Shown: positions 36,503-45,473 of the stretch, piece by piece
Position numbering within the stretch: position 1 is the stretch's first letter
Layout of the letters: each line of letters starts with the position of its first letter
Source: Betaproteobacteria bacterium
GTDB lineage: Bacteria; Pseudomonadota; Gammaproteobacteria; Burkholderiales; Casimicrobiaceae
NCBI GenBank assembly: GCA_027492485.1
Contig: JAPUER010000016.1
Coordinates: 201,388 to 265,387 of the forward strand
Direction: 5' to 3'
Length of the DNA stretch: 64,000 nt
Translations under genes and position numbers: made by a program
Notes under the pieces: model-generated
Told to the model about the DNA's origin: nothing
Database searches by the model: none
Seen by the model: only the letters and a program-made list of their open reading frames with translations

Positions 36503-37468
36503 ATGACAACGGCAGCACACAGAAACGCGAGCGAGACAACCGGCGGCATCGAGGCCAGCAACGATTCCACCTCGACCGACGCGCTGGTGTCGCGCATTAC
36601 GGCAGTGCGGCTGAGTCTCCGGCCCAGTGAGCAGCGCGTCGCCAGTTATGTGCTCGGGCAGCCGAACCGCGTGGCGCACATGGCCATTGCCGAGCTGGCC
36701 GAGGCGGTGGGGGTGACCGACCCGACCATCGCCCGCTTCTGCCAGGCGCTCGGGTTTACCGGCTTCAAGGCATTCAAGGTGGCGCTGGCGAAAAGTCTTG
36801 CCACCGGCGTGCCCTACGTGCATACCGATGTGTCGCCGCAGGATTCGTCGGCGGACGTGATTGCCAAAGTGTTCGACCGCTCGATCGCGACGCTGATCGC
36901 GATGCGTAACCAGGTCGACCCGAAAGTCTTCGAGCGCGCCGCCGAGGCACTGTCGCGGGCGCGCAAGGTGGAGTTCTACGGCGTCGGCAATTCCGGCGTG
37001 GTGGCGATGGATGCCCAGCACAAGTTCTTCCTGCTTGGCATGCATACGGTCGCCTACAACGATCCGCACTGGCAGGTGCAGTCCGCCGCATTGCTCACGC
37101 ATGAGGACGTGGTCGTCGCCATCTCGCGCACCGGCCGCACGCGCGACATGATCCAGACCTGCGAGCTGGCGCAGCGTGCCGGCGCAACGGTCATCGCGGT
37201 GACCGAGCGCGCGTCGCAGCTGGCCAAGCTGGCTGACATCGCGCTCGCCGTGGACGTCGACGAAGACCCCGACGTGTACTCGCCGATGGTCGGGCGGCTG
37301 GCGCAGTTGGCGCTGGTCGATGCGCTGGCGGTCGCAGTGGCGCTCAAGCGCGGCCCCGAGTTGCAGGAAACGCTGCGCAAGGCGAAGGAAACGCTGATCG
37401 CCAAGCGCGAAAAGGAAGGCGAGATGCTGACGCCGTTGACACTGGCCGCGCGCAGCCGCTGGATCTGA
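36503..37468 (+). CDS. hexR: RpiR-family regulator, HexR-like
   Basis: 321 residues. An N-terminal RpiR HTH (about 28-105: RPSEQRVASYVLGQPNRVAHMAIAELAEAVGVTDPTIARFCQALG) precedes a SIS sugar-phosphate domain (about 145-290: FYGVGNSGVVAMDAQHKFFLLG, AISRTGRTRDMIQTCE). HexR represses zwf and sugar-catabolism genes and responds to KDPG. Location after zwf and the operator-like palindrome upstream support HexR, but other RpiR members cannot be fully excluded. Confidence 0.82.
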   Translation: MTTAAHRNASETTGGIEASNDSTSTDALVSRITAVRLSLRPSEQRVASYVLGQPNRVAHMAIAELAEAVGVTDPTIARFCQALGFTGFKAFKVALAKSLATGVPYVHTDVSPQDSSADVIAKVFDRSIATLIAMRNQVDPKVFERAAEALSRARKVEFYGVGNSGVVAMDAQHKFFLLGMHTVAYNDPHWQVQSAALLTHEDVVVAISRTGRTRDMIQTCELAQRAGATVIAVTERASQLAKLADIALAVDVDEDPDVYSPMVGRLAQLALVDALAVAVALKRGPELQETLRKAKETLIAKREKEGEMLTPLTLAARSRWI

Positions 37469-37532
37469 GGTCCTCCGGCACGGAACAAAACCGGCCGGTC
37501 CCGGACGGCAGACAGCCGCTACACTTCGGGCC

Positions 37533-38399
37533 ATGAATTTGCCCGCCCAAGACGATCACGAGCATGATCGCGACCTCGATGCGGCCGCGGCCGGCCAACT
37601 GACCATTCGCGAACGGCGGGCCGCGCTCAAGAACAAGATTCGCCGCCGCGGCATCTACGTGCTGCCGAACCTGTTCACTCTGGCGGCATTGTTCTTCGGT
37701 TTTTTCGGCATCGTGCAGGCCATGAATCTGCGCTTCGACTATGCGGCAGCGTCGGTGTTCGTCGCGATGGTGCTTGACAGCCTCGACGGGCGCGTCGCGC
37801 GCATGACCAACACGCAGACGGCATTCGGGGCCGAACTCGATTCGATCGCCGACATGGTGAGCTTCGGCGCTGCACCGGCGCTGATCGTCTACGAATGGGC
37901 GTTGCGCTCGTTGCCGAGTCCGCGCATCGCGCTGGCGGCGGCTTTCATCTATGCCGCCTGCGCCGCGCTGCGTCTGGCGCGATTCAATGTGCAGATCGGG
38001 GTCATCGACAAGCGTTTCTTCAACGGTTTGCCGAGCCCGGCTGCTGCCGCAATCGTCGCCGGCTTCGTGCTGTTGATGGATGATCTCGACATCGAGGGCG
38101 AGGACGTTGCCTGGTGGGCGTTCGCGGTGACGCTGGTGGCCGGCATTTCGATGGTGACGACGGCCAAGTTCTTCAGCTTCAAGGCGATGAGCCGGCGGGC
38201 CATTTCGTTCACTGCAATTGCGTTGCTGGCGGTGGGTTTCGGCTTGATGCTGATGCATCCGCCGACGGTGATTTTTGCGGTGTTTGTGGCGTATCTGGCG
38301 TCCGGTTATGCAGTCTGGTTGTGGCGGCTGTTGCACAAACCAAAGGGCGGGACGGAGACCGCGACGGCCAGCGCGACCGCGTCCGGCGACAAGAAATAG
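37533..38399 (+). CDS. pssA: CDP-diacylglycerol-serine O-phosphatidyltransferase
   Basis: 288 residues, integral membrane. Makes phosphatidylserine from CDP-diacylglycerol and serine. The CDP-alcohol phosphotransferase motif is complete: LDGRVARMTNTQTAFGAELD followed by SIADMVSF, with the DG...AR...G...D...D spacing. About eight hydrophobic segments. The pssA-leuA neighbourhood is common in betaproteobacteria; a DUF2279 gene intervenes here. Confidence 0.95.
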   Translation: MNLPAQDDHEHDRDLDAAAAGQLTIRERRAALKNKIRRRGIYVLPNLFTLAALFFGFFGIVQAMNLRFDYAAASVFVAMVLDSLDGRVARMTNTQTAFGAELDSIADMVSFGAAPALIVYEWALRSLPSPRIALAAAFIYAACAALRLARFNVQIGVIDKRFFNGLPSPAAAAIVAGFVLLMDDLDIEGEDVAWWAFAVTLVAGISMVTTAKFFSFKAMSRRAISFTAIALLAVGFGLMLMHPPTVIFAVFVAYLASGYAVWLWRLLHKPKGGTETATASATASGDKK

Positions 38400-38462
38400 C
38401 GACGATGCAGCGACGGCCGGCGAAGTTTGCATACGAAGATCGAACACAGAGGGGTAGCACTT

Positions 38463-39596
38463 GTGAAGTTGCGTGACGCTGGCGCCGCGTGGCGCCCAAT
38501 GACGCTCTGCGTGCTGGCGCTGATTGGCAACTGTGGCTTTGCGCAGGTCGCCGCCGACGCCGAGTTCATCGCTTCGTCAACGACCGTACCGATGTACGGT
38601 GCACTGGCTGCCGTTGCCGCCGGCGCCCCGACACTGGACGCGCCCGCGAGCGATGCCTTTACCGTCGTCGAGCTGGCGACGGACGCTTCGCAGGCGGCTG
38701 CCACAGTGTTGGCGACCAATGTCGCGGTGGTTGCGGCCAGCAACGAACTTGACAAGGCACAGCGGATCAAGCGTTGCCAGGAGTTTTTGCGCCTGCCGTG
38801 GGGGCCTGTACAGGACTGCCGCAAGGCGATTGTCGGAACCGCGATGGGCACGGTGCTGACGACCGGTGCGTTCCAGTGGTGGAAGCGCGGCTTTTCGTCG
38901 CACATGACGCGAATCACCGAGGGCGGATTCGGCCGCGAAACTTATACCGGCGGCGTCGACAAGCTGAGTCATGCCTACACCTTCTACATCGGCACCCGCG
39001 TGGTGAGCGATGCGTTGCAGTGGGCCGGATCGTCGAAGACCGAGGCGTTGGCGATTTCCGCAGTCGCCAACGCCGGCACCGCATACCTGATCGAACTGTT
39101 CGACGGTTACTCGAAAAAGACCTACGGCTTCAGCCGCGAAGACCTGGTGGCCGATGCGGTGGGCATCCTGATGGGCAGCGCGGTCGTGATGTGGCCCGAT
39201 CTCGACCGCAAGTTTGCCTATCGCATGCGCTACTACCCGAAAGGCGCCGGCGGCAACGCCAACTTCATTGATAGTTACGAGGGACAAACCTATTTCCTCA
39301 CCGCGCGCCTGAGCGGGTTTATGAATCTCTCGCCAAAAAATCCGTTGCGTTATCTCGAGCTGGTGTTCGGCTACCGTGGCACCGGGTTCAAGCCGCGGGA
39401 GGGCATCCCCGGCGTCGACTATGCCCGGCACGAGCGGCGCACCTACTACGGCATCGGGCTCAACATGGAGGAAATCCTGCGCGGCACGCTGTTCCGCGAC
39501 AACGCGCAGCCAACTGGCATGCAGAGAATCACCGAAGGCGTGCTGACTTACGTGCAGTTGCCCGGCACGGTGTTTGCCAAGACGCATGCGTTTTGA
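38463..39596 (+). CDS. DUF2279 (YfiM-like) protein
   Basis: 377 residues from GTG 38463, preceded by GAGGGG. A signal-like hydrophobic segment (TLCVLALIGNCGFAQVAA) lies near the N-terminus. The DUF2279 part (about 160-260) contains VDKLSHAYTFYIGTRVVSDAL, AGTAYLIELFDGYSKKTYGFSREDLVADAVGILMG. The C-terminal third is a beta-rich region with YRGTGFKPREGIPG. Probably outer-membrane associated; function unknown. ATG or GTG starts upstream at 38427 are less likely. Confidence 0.72.
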   Translation: MKLRDAGAAWRPMTLCVLALIGNCGFAQVAADAEFIASSTTVPMYGALAAVAAGAPTLDAPASDAFTVVELATDASQAAATVLATNVAVVAASNELDKAQRIKRCQEFLRLPWGPVQDCRKAIVGTAMGTVLTTGAFQWWKRGFSSHMTRITEGGFGRETYTGGVDKLSHAYTFYIGTRVVSDALQWAGSSKTEALAISAVANAGTAYLIELFDGYSKKTYGFSREDLVADAVGILMGSAVVMWPDLDRKFAYRMRYYPKGAGGNANFIDSYEGQTYFLTARLSGFMNLSPKNPLRYLELVFGYRGTGFKPREGIPGVDYARHERRTYYGIGLNMEEILRGTLFRDNAQPTGMQRITEGVLTYVQLPGTVFAKTHAF

Positions 39597-39689
39597 CGCG
39601 CCCGCTGCCGCGCGCAACGCCATTTGATCCTGCGCAAGATCGTCCGCAGGCCACTTGATCGCCGTCGCCGGTTGCGCTATATTCACTGG

Positions 39690-39806
39690 ATGCATCCGCA
39701 TAACCAGCAACTCACGCAAGTGAGCGCCGCCTTCACGACACCCCTGCTGTCGCTGATTTCGCTCGGCCTGCTGCTGGCCCTGCTGCGCTCGCGCGCAGAC
39801 AAGTAA
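39690..39806 (+). CDS. probable leucine-rich leader peptide of leuA
   Basis: 38 residues starting MHPHNQQLTQVSAAFTT and then running through nine Leu in fourteen codons (LLSLISLGLLLALL) before RSRADK. It lies in the 304-base gap before leuA, 94 bases upstream. A cluster of Leu codons in a short frame before a leucine gene is the hallmark of attenuation. A small hairpin (TCCCTGAACAGGGA at 39839-39852) follows, but I see no clear T-run terminator, so the mechanism is inferred. Confidence 0.55.
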   Translation: MHPHNQQLTQVSAAFTTPLLSLISLGLLLALLRSRADK

Positions 39807-39900
39807 CCCCCACCCCCTCCCGTTGCGCCGCGTCCGATCCCTGAACAGGGAGACGGGGCCGCATTCCAGTTTTCCCATTCCAGATCAGTCGAGGCTCAGC

Positions 39901-41613
39901 ATGCCCATGTTGCAACAACCCCAGCAAAAATACGCCGCGTTCAAACCCGTCCCCTTGGCGGACCGGACGTGGCCCAACCGAACCATCGTCAAACCACCGG
40001 TGTGGCTCGCCACCGACTTGCGCGACGGCAATCAGGCATTGATCGAGCCAATGGACGTCGAGCGCAAGAAAAAGATGTTCGCGCTCAACACGAAAGTGGG
40101 CATCAAGGAGATCGAGGTCGGGTTTCCGTCGGCCTCGCAGACCGACTTCGACTTTGTCCGCTACCTGATCGAGCAGAACCAGATTCCCGACGACGTATGG
40201 ATTCAGGTGCTTTCGCCGTCGCGCGAGGCGTTCATCGAGAAGACCTTCGAAGCATTGAAGGGCGCCAAGCGGGCCATCTTCCACCTCTATCACGCCGTTG
40301 CCCCGGTCATGCGCAACGTGGTGTTCGGCATGACCCAGGATCAGATCGTCGACGAACTCACTATCCCGCACGTGCGTCAGGTGCGCGAGACGATGAAGCG
40401 CTACGCCGGGACCGAATGGCGTTTCGAATTCTCGCCGGAGATGTTCTCCAATACCGAGCTCGAATTCTCGAAGCGCGTGGTCGATACCGTGGTCGAGGTA
40501 TTCGGAGCCACGCCGCAAGACCCGATCATCATCAATCTGCCGACCACGGTGGAGAACGCCACGCCCAACTGCTTTGCCGACCAGATCGAATGGATGCATC
40601 GCAACGTTGCCAAACGCGACTGCATCGTTCTCTCGGTGCATCCGCACAACGATCGCGGTACCGGCACGGCGGCCGCCGAGCTTGCCATGATGGCCGGCGC
40701 CGACCGCGTTGAAGGCTGCCTGTTTGGCAACGGCGAGCGCACCGGCAACGTCGACATCGTGAATCTTGCACTCAACATGTACTCGCAGGGCGTGAATCCG
40801 AAGCTCGATTTCAGCGATATCGACGACATCAAGAAAACCGTCGAATACTGCAACCAGATCGCCGTGCATCCGCGTCATCCCTATGCCGGTGACCTCGTCT
40901 ACACCAGCTTCTCCGGCTCGCATCAGGATGCGATCAAGAAGGCGTTTGGCAATCGTGAAGCGAATCCGGACGGCATCTGGGATATGCCCTATCTGCCGAT
41001 CGATCCGATGGACGTCGGCCGCAACTACGAGGCCGTGATCCGCGTCAACTCGCAATCCGGCAAGGGCGGCATCAGCTACCTTCTGCAAAGCGAGTACGGC
41101 ATCGATTTGCCGCGTCGCATGCAGATCGAGTTCTCGCAGGTCGTGCAGCAGGTGATGGACACCACCGGCAAGGAAATGACCGCCGACGACATCTGGAACA
41201 TCTTCGACGCCGAGTACGTCAGCAAGAAAGCGCCGTACAAATACGTGGCGCACAAGCTGGCTGAGGATTCGTCGAAACCCGATGCCGTGGAAGTGCATGC
41301 CGAAGTCGTGATCGACGGCGACGCCCACAAGGCGAAAGGCATGGGCAACGGCCCGATCGACGCCTTCGTCGCCGCCATTGCCAGCGAGCTGCACGCACCG
41401 GTCAAGGTGATGGACTATCACGAACACGCCATCGGTCAGGGTGCCAACGCCACCGCAATCACCTACATCGAGATGCGCGTTGGCGACGGCCCGTCGCTGC
41501 ATGGTGTCGGCATGGACAGCAATATCGTCACCGCGTCGTTCAAGGCGATTTTGTCGGGCCTGAACCGCGACGTGGCGCGGGCGAAGCAGGTCTCCGAGGT
41601 CGTGGTGAAATAA
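39901..41613 (+). CDS. leuA: 2-isopropylmalate synthase, long (type 2) form
   Basis: 570 residues from ATG 39901 (MPMLQQPQQKYAAFKPV). Condenses acetyl-CoA with 2-oxoisovalerate, the first step of leucine synthesis. LATDLRDGNQALIEPM and SVHPHNDRGTGTAAAEL hold the metal and substrate residues. A C-terminal regulatory domain (about 440-570) gives leucine feedback control in the family. The rest of the leu genes is not in the window. Confidence 0.96.
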   Translation: MPMLQQPQQKYAAFKPVPLADRTWPNRTIVKPPVWLATDLRDGNQALIEPMDVERKKKMFALNTKVGIKEIEVGFPSASQTDFDFVRYLIEQNQIPDDVWIQVLSPSREAFIEKTFEALKGAKRAIFHLYHAVAPVMRNVVFGMTQDQIVDELTIPHVRQVRETMKRYAGTEWRFEFSPEMFSNTELEFSKRVVDTVVEVFGATPQDPIIINLPTTVENATPNCFADQIEWMHRNVAKRDCIVLSVHPHNDRGTGTAAAELAMMAGADRVEGCLFGNGERTGNVDIVNLALNMYSQGVNPKLDFSDIDDIKKTVEYCNQIAVHPRHPYAGDLVYTSFSGSHQDAIKKAFGNREANPDGIWDMPYLPIDPMDVGRNYEAVIRVNSQSGKGGISYLLQSEYGIDLPRRMQIEFSQVVQQVMDTTGKEMTADDIWNIFDAEYVSKKAPYKYVAHKLAEDSSKPDAVEVHAEVVIDGDAHKAKGMGNGPIDAFVAAIASELHAPVKVMDYHEHAIGQGANATAITYIEMRVGDGPSLHGVGMDSNIVTASFKAILSGLNRDVARAKQVSEVVVK

Positions 41614-41666
41614 ATCCATCGGCGAAGGTCGGTGCGCGGTGCGCTGGCCTTCGTGCGGACTAAACA

Positions 41667-42182
41667 ATGGATTTTAAATTTCGGCGCCCATCACCGGCAG
41701 ACGCGCCTGCCATTGCGCGCGTGCATTGCGAGAGCTGGCGAACGACATATCCGGGTCTGATCCCGGCGCACGTTATCGAAGCCTACTCGAACTACGAGAA
41801 GCGCACGGTCGGTTGGAACGAAATCGTTGCGACGCGGCCCGAGACGGTGTGGCTCGTCGAACTCGACGGCGAGGTCGTGGGCTTCGCTGATGGGGGTAAG
41901 GCACGCGAGCCTAACGACGGTTGTTCGGGACAGCTCTATAGCATCTATCTGCTGCACACCGCCCAGCGGCGGGGCTTCGGCCGCGAACTGATGCGCCACG
42001 TGCACGCCGATTTGCGCGCCGCCGGGCATACTAGCGCGCGTGTTGAGGTGCTCAAGGGCAACGAGTCCGTGATTGCTTTCTACGAGGAGAGCGGCGCGGC
42101 TTTCGTGCGCGAGGTGCCCTTTCGCAGGATGGGCGAAGAGATGGCGGAGCTCGTTTACCGCTGGCAACCGCTGCCTGAGTAA
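41667..42182 (+). CDS. GNAT-family N-acetyltransferase
   Basis: 171 residues. Acetyl-CoA site LYSIYLLHTAQRRGFGRELMRHVHADLRAAG (about 92-120) is the motif A of GNAT enzymes, with VEVLKGNESVIAFYEESGAAF after it. The acceptor substrate is unknown. 53 bases after leuA. Confidence 0.88.
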   Translation: MDFKFRRPSPADAPAIARVHCESWRTTYPGLIPAHVIEAYSNYEKRTVGWNEIVATRPETVWLVELDGEVVGFADGGKAREPNDGCSGQLYSIYLLHTAQRRGFGRELMRHVHADLRAAGHTSARVEVLKGNESVIAFYEESGAAFVREVPFRRMGEEMAELVYRWQPLPE

Positions 42183-42233
42183 GTTGCGCGGACACCGCCG
42201 TGAATCGCTTGAACACATCGCAGCATCTGCCCG

Positions 42234-42620
42234 ATGCCCATCCAACTGATCGATCTGACGAAGACGGCTGCCGCTCCATTGCGAACTATTCCAGTTCAGA
42301 CGCTGCTGCCATCAAACTTGCGCATGGCGTGAGCGGATCGCACGCCTACTGATTCACTTCGCAGCGGGTGGAGAGATCGGGTCGCATCCTGCGGGTTTCG
42401 ACCAACTGTTCGTGCTCGCGCAGGGCAGCGGCTGCGTCGCCGGCGCCGACGGCGTGCCCCTCCCGGTGACGTGCGAGCACGGTGCTTTTGTTCAAAAAAG
42501 GGTGAATTGCATGTTAAAGGTGGCGAGACCCGCATGGTTGCGATAATGATCCAGGCTGATCACTTCAACGCCCACGAATCGCAAAGCACGACCAACATGC
42601 GGCCGCCCGCAGCCCGGTGA
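42234..42620 (+). pseudogene. decayed cupin-domain gene
   Basis: Pieces of one cupin protein lie in three frames: start MPIQLIDLTKTAAAPLRTIP (frame of 42234), HGVSGSHAY (about 42323-42350), then IHFAAGGEIGSHPAGFDQLF (from about 42352) and KGELHVKGGETRMVAIMIQ (from about 42498, after an A-run). At least three frameshifts interrupt it. The glycine/His pattern is typical of small cupins. The rest of the 42183-43092 gap (42621-42889) shows no clear gene. Confidence 0.7.
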
Positions 42621-42889
42621 TACCGGCGCCATACACCTCCTGCAGCAGAAGGCGTTTGCCGAAGAAGGGCGGCGCAGCCGCACGACCAATATCCCGCCGC
42701 TGACTGAGACTGCCGAGGCGATCGCGGCGCACATCGAAACGCAGACTGCGCTCGTCGCGCGAGGGCGGTAGCATCATCGGTAGCGTGCGCAGCATTCGTA
42801 AACGATGGCGTCTGCACTATCCGCGCATTGGTGGTTAACCCGACGCGTCAGGGGCGCGGTATCTGTTCGGCGCGTCCACGCCTCGTCAG

Positions 42890-43020
42890 CCTCCCCTGCA
42901 CGGTAGGGGAGGTGCCCGAAGGGCGGAGGGGTTGGTGACTCCTTGCGCTACGTTGGTCGCGGTAGATGCAGCTACCCCTCTGTCGGCTGCGCCGACATCT
43001 CCCCCGCGTTGCAGGGGAGA
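42890..43020. repeat. palindromic intergenic repeat element
   Basis: Left arm from CTCCCCTGCA (42891) and right arm ending GTTGCAGGGGAG (43008-43019) are imperfect inverted copies about 45 bases long; inner matches include GGAGGGGTTG against CTACCCCTC. Nothing in it looks coding. Confidence 0.75.
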
Positions 43021-43092
43021 CTTGCGTCCGGCGTTACGGCGCCATCGACGACAATGTGATGCTCTGACCGCCTGCTGGCTTCGCGCCACCGA

Positions 43093-44109
43093 TTGATGCC
43101 TTCCGTTTCTGCCGACCGTCCCGTTGTCGTCCGTTTCGCCGCGCTCGGCGATGTTGTCCTGCTCACCGTGCTGCTGGAGCAGTTGGCCAGGCGGCACGGC
43201 TCGCGTATCGATCTGCTGGCCTCGGGCGGCTGGACGCGCTCGCTGCTGGCGAACGACCCGGCGGTTGGCGACATCCAGCTGGTGACCAGCCGCAAGAGCC
43301 CGTACTGGTTCACGCCGAGCCAGCGCGAAGCAGTCGCCTGGCTCAAGGCCCACAAGGGGCCGGTTTACCTCTGCGATCCCGACCAGTACGCGCGCCGGCT
43401 GGTCGAACGCGCCGTGCCGCGCGAGCGCATCGTCGCGCCGTGGGAGCGCTGGCCCGGCCTTGACACGCACTGGGCCGACTGGTGGCACGCCGTCGGCAGC
43501 GACGAGGCGCTGCTCGCCGGACGCGGGCAGCCGCGCCTGCATGCGTCCCCGGCGTGGGTTGCCGATGCCCGCGCCTGGACACAGACGCGCGGCATTGCCG
43601 ATGCGCCGATTCTGCTGATCCAGCCGGGCAACAAGAAAACCTCGAAACGCTGGTCGCTGCACCGGACCAACAACGATAAATACTGGCCTGTGGAACGCTG
43701 GGCGCAGACGATTGCGGGCGCGCTGGCGACCAAGCCAGACTTGCGGGTGGTGGTTTGCGGTTCGCCGCGCGAGGCCGATCTGGTGAACGAAATCGTCACC
43801 GCCTGCGCGGATCCGCGCGTGCTGGCCGCGGCCCTGGATCTGCCGTTGCCGCGTCTGATCGGGCTGGCCAGCTTCGCGCACAGCATGATCTCCATCGACA
43901 CCGGGCCGGCACACATCGCCGCGGCGATGGATTGCCCTTGCGTGGTGCTGTTCGGCTATCACGGCTGGGGGCGCTGGGTGCCACGGGCGCCGCATTCCGA
44001 CGTGATTGCCCTGGGCAACCGGGAAACGCGCGACGACGGCAACGTCGCCAGCATCGGCGTGGCCGAAGTGCTCGCCGCGTGGCAGCGCCTGCGGCCGCGC
44101 GGCGGGTGA
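43093..44109 (+). CDS. glycosyltransferase family 9 protein
   Basis: 338 residues. VVVRFAALGDVVLLTVLLEQLARRHG at the N-terminus and the C-terminal SFAHSMISIDTGPAHIAAAMDCPCVVLFG are the heptosyltransferase-family signatures. Members add sugars, often heptose, in LPS core synthesis from the inner face of the inner membrane. No other LPS genes adjoin, so the sugar is unknown. Confidence 0.88.
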   Translation: MMPSVSADRPVVVRFAALGDVVLLTVLLEQLARRHGSRIDLLASGGWTRSLLANDPAVGDIQLVTSRKSPYWFTPSQREAVAWLKAHKGPVYLCDPDQYARRLVERAVPRERIVAPWERWPGLDTHWADWWHAVGSDEALLAGRGQPRLHASPAWVADARAWTQTRGIADAPILLIQPGNKKTSKRWSLHRTNNDKYWPVERWAQTIAGALATKPDLRVVVCGSPREADLVNEIVTACADPRVLAAALDLPLPRLIGLASFAHSMISIDTGPAHIAAAMDCPCVVLFGYHGWGRWVPRAPHSDVIALGNRETRDDGNVASIGVAEVLAAWQRLRPRGG

Positions 44110-44217
44110 CCGCCCGGAGGCGATCGTCACTGCAATTCGCGCGTGCGACTTGCCTGCGTTTCGCCCCGCGATTCGGCGCTGCCGGCGCGACAGCGTGAGC
44201 GCCTAAACTGCGGCGCC

Positions 44218-45330
44218 ATGAGTACCGATACCATTTCCATGCGCACGATCCATCCCGATACGCTGCATCGCTGGGTCGGCGATGTTTTCCTCGCCGCGGG
44301 CTCGTCGGCGACCGAAGCAAAGCTCACCGCCGATCATCTGGTGCTGTCGAACCTGAGCGGGCACGATTCGCATGGCGTCGGCATGGTGCCGCGCTACGTG
44401 AAGGCGATTGCCGCCGGCGAGCTGGTGCTCAACCGCGACGTCGAGGTGGTGACCGACATCGGCGGCTTGATGCTGATCGACGCCCATCGCGGCATCGGTC
44501 AGAGCGTCACCCACCAGGCGATGAAGATTGCCATCGAGCGGGCGAAGCAGAGCGGCGTCTGCGTGATGGGGCTGCGCAATTCGCACCATCTCGGCCGTGT
44601 CGGCCATTGGGCCGAGCAGGCGATTGCCGAGGGCTTGATCGCCATTCACTTCACCAACGCGGTCAGCCAGCATTGGGTCGCGCCCTATGGCGGCGCCGAG
44701 GCGCGCTTTGTGACCAATCCGTTCACGGTGGGCATTCCGCGTGCCGATGCCGACGGCGGGCCGATCGTGCTCGACTTCGCAACCAGTGCCATTGCCCAGG
44801 GCAAGGTGCGCGTGGCCTACAACGCCAAGAAGCACACGCCGGAGGGCGCGCTGATCGATCACGAAGGCTTCCCGACCACCAACCCCGGCGTGCTGTTCGA
44901 GCCGGTCAATGGCCGCACCGGCGCGCTGACCACGATGGCGGCGCACAAGGGCTACGCGCTGGCGATGGTCTGCGAGCTGCTGGGTGCGGCGCTGACCGGC
45001 GGCGCCGTCACCATCCCGAAAAATCAGCCGAAAGCCGGCGTGTGGAACAACATGCTGACCATCGTCTTCGACCCGGCGCGCTTCGGCACGCAAAGTGCCT
45101 TCGAGGTGGCGACGCGCGAATTCGTCGAATGGGTGCAATCGGCCAAGCTGGCCGAAGGCTTCGATGCGATCCTGATGCCTGGCGACCCCGAACGGCAATC
45201 GCGCAAAGCACGCGCACAGGCGGTGCCGATCGACGACGGCACCATCGCCGAGATGGATGCGGCGGCGGCGACGGTGGCGGCCGCGCACGGTGGACGCGGC
45301 CCGGGCCCGCTGTCGCTGCAGATGCGTTGA
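44218..45330 (+). CDS. Ldh-family (malate/L-lactate/ureidoglycolate type) dehydrogenase
   Basis: 370 residues from ATG 44218. Family motifs: LSNLSGHDSHGVGMVPRYV, RNSHHLGRVGHWAEQA, TNPFTVGIP and DFATSAIAQGKVRVA. Uses NAD(P) to oxidise 2-hydroxy acids. Which acid is not shown by the sequence. 108 bases after the GT9 gene. Confidence 0.9.
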   Translation: MSTDTISMRTIHPDTLHRWVGDVFLAAGSSATEAKLTADHLVLSNLSGHDSHGVGMVPRYVKAIAAGELVLNRDVEVVTDIGGLMLIDAHRGIGQSVTHQAMKIAIERAKQSGVCVMGLRNSHHLGRVGHWAEQAIAEGLIAIHFTNAVSQHWVAPYGGAEARFVTNPFTVGIPRADADGGPIVLDFATSAIAQGKVRVAYNAKKHTPEGALIDHEGFPTTNPGVLFEPVNGRTGALTTMAAHKGYALAMVCELLGAALTGGAVTIPKNQPKAGVWNNMLTIVFDPARFGTQSAFEVATREFVEWVQSAKLAEGFDAILMPGDPERQSRKARAQAVPIDDGTIAEMDAAAATVAAAHGGRGPGPLSLQMR

Positions 45331-45350
45331 CGCCAATGGCGCGTTTGTTT

Positions 45351-45450
45351 TGTCATGTTGAGCGTAGCGAAACATCGGGCGGAACGCGCCGAAGCTCGCG
45401 ATGAGCGGCGATAGGCGCCCGCCGATCCTTCGCTTTGCTCAGGATGACAA
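45351..45450. repeat. imperfect inverted repeat element
   Basis: Arm TGTCATGTTGAGCGTAGCGA (45351-45370, continuing to 45381) mirrors the right arm near 45417-45450 (GATCCTTCGCTTTGCTCAGG). Lies between the convergent dehydrogenase and ccoG. It shares GAGCGTAGCGAA with the element at 60088. Confidence 0.7.
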
Positions 45451-45473
45451 TCCGGCGGCGCTGTTTCCTCAAT

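Noticed and set aside
34946-37534. 862-codon open frame on the minus strand
   Set aside because: It is antisense to zwf and the HexR-like gene and reads as His/Arg/Gln-rich shadow sequence. High GC keeps such frames open.
39733-41667. 644-codon minus-strand frame over leuA
   Set aside because: Antisense shadow of a well-supported leuA; composition is typical of a reverse-frame translation.
42492-42817. Minus-strand frames after the cupin remnant, weakly like an immunity-type protein end
   Set aside because: The resemblance is too short and vague to support a gene call, and there is no convincing start.
42886-44130. 414-codon minus-strand frame
   Set aside because: Opposite the GT9 gene, whose motifs are clear on the plus strand.
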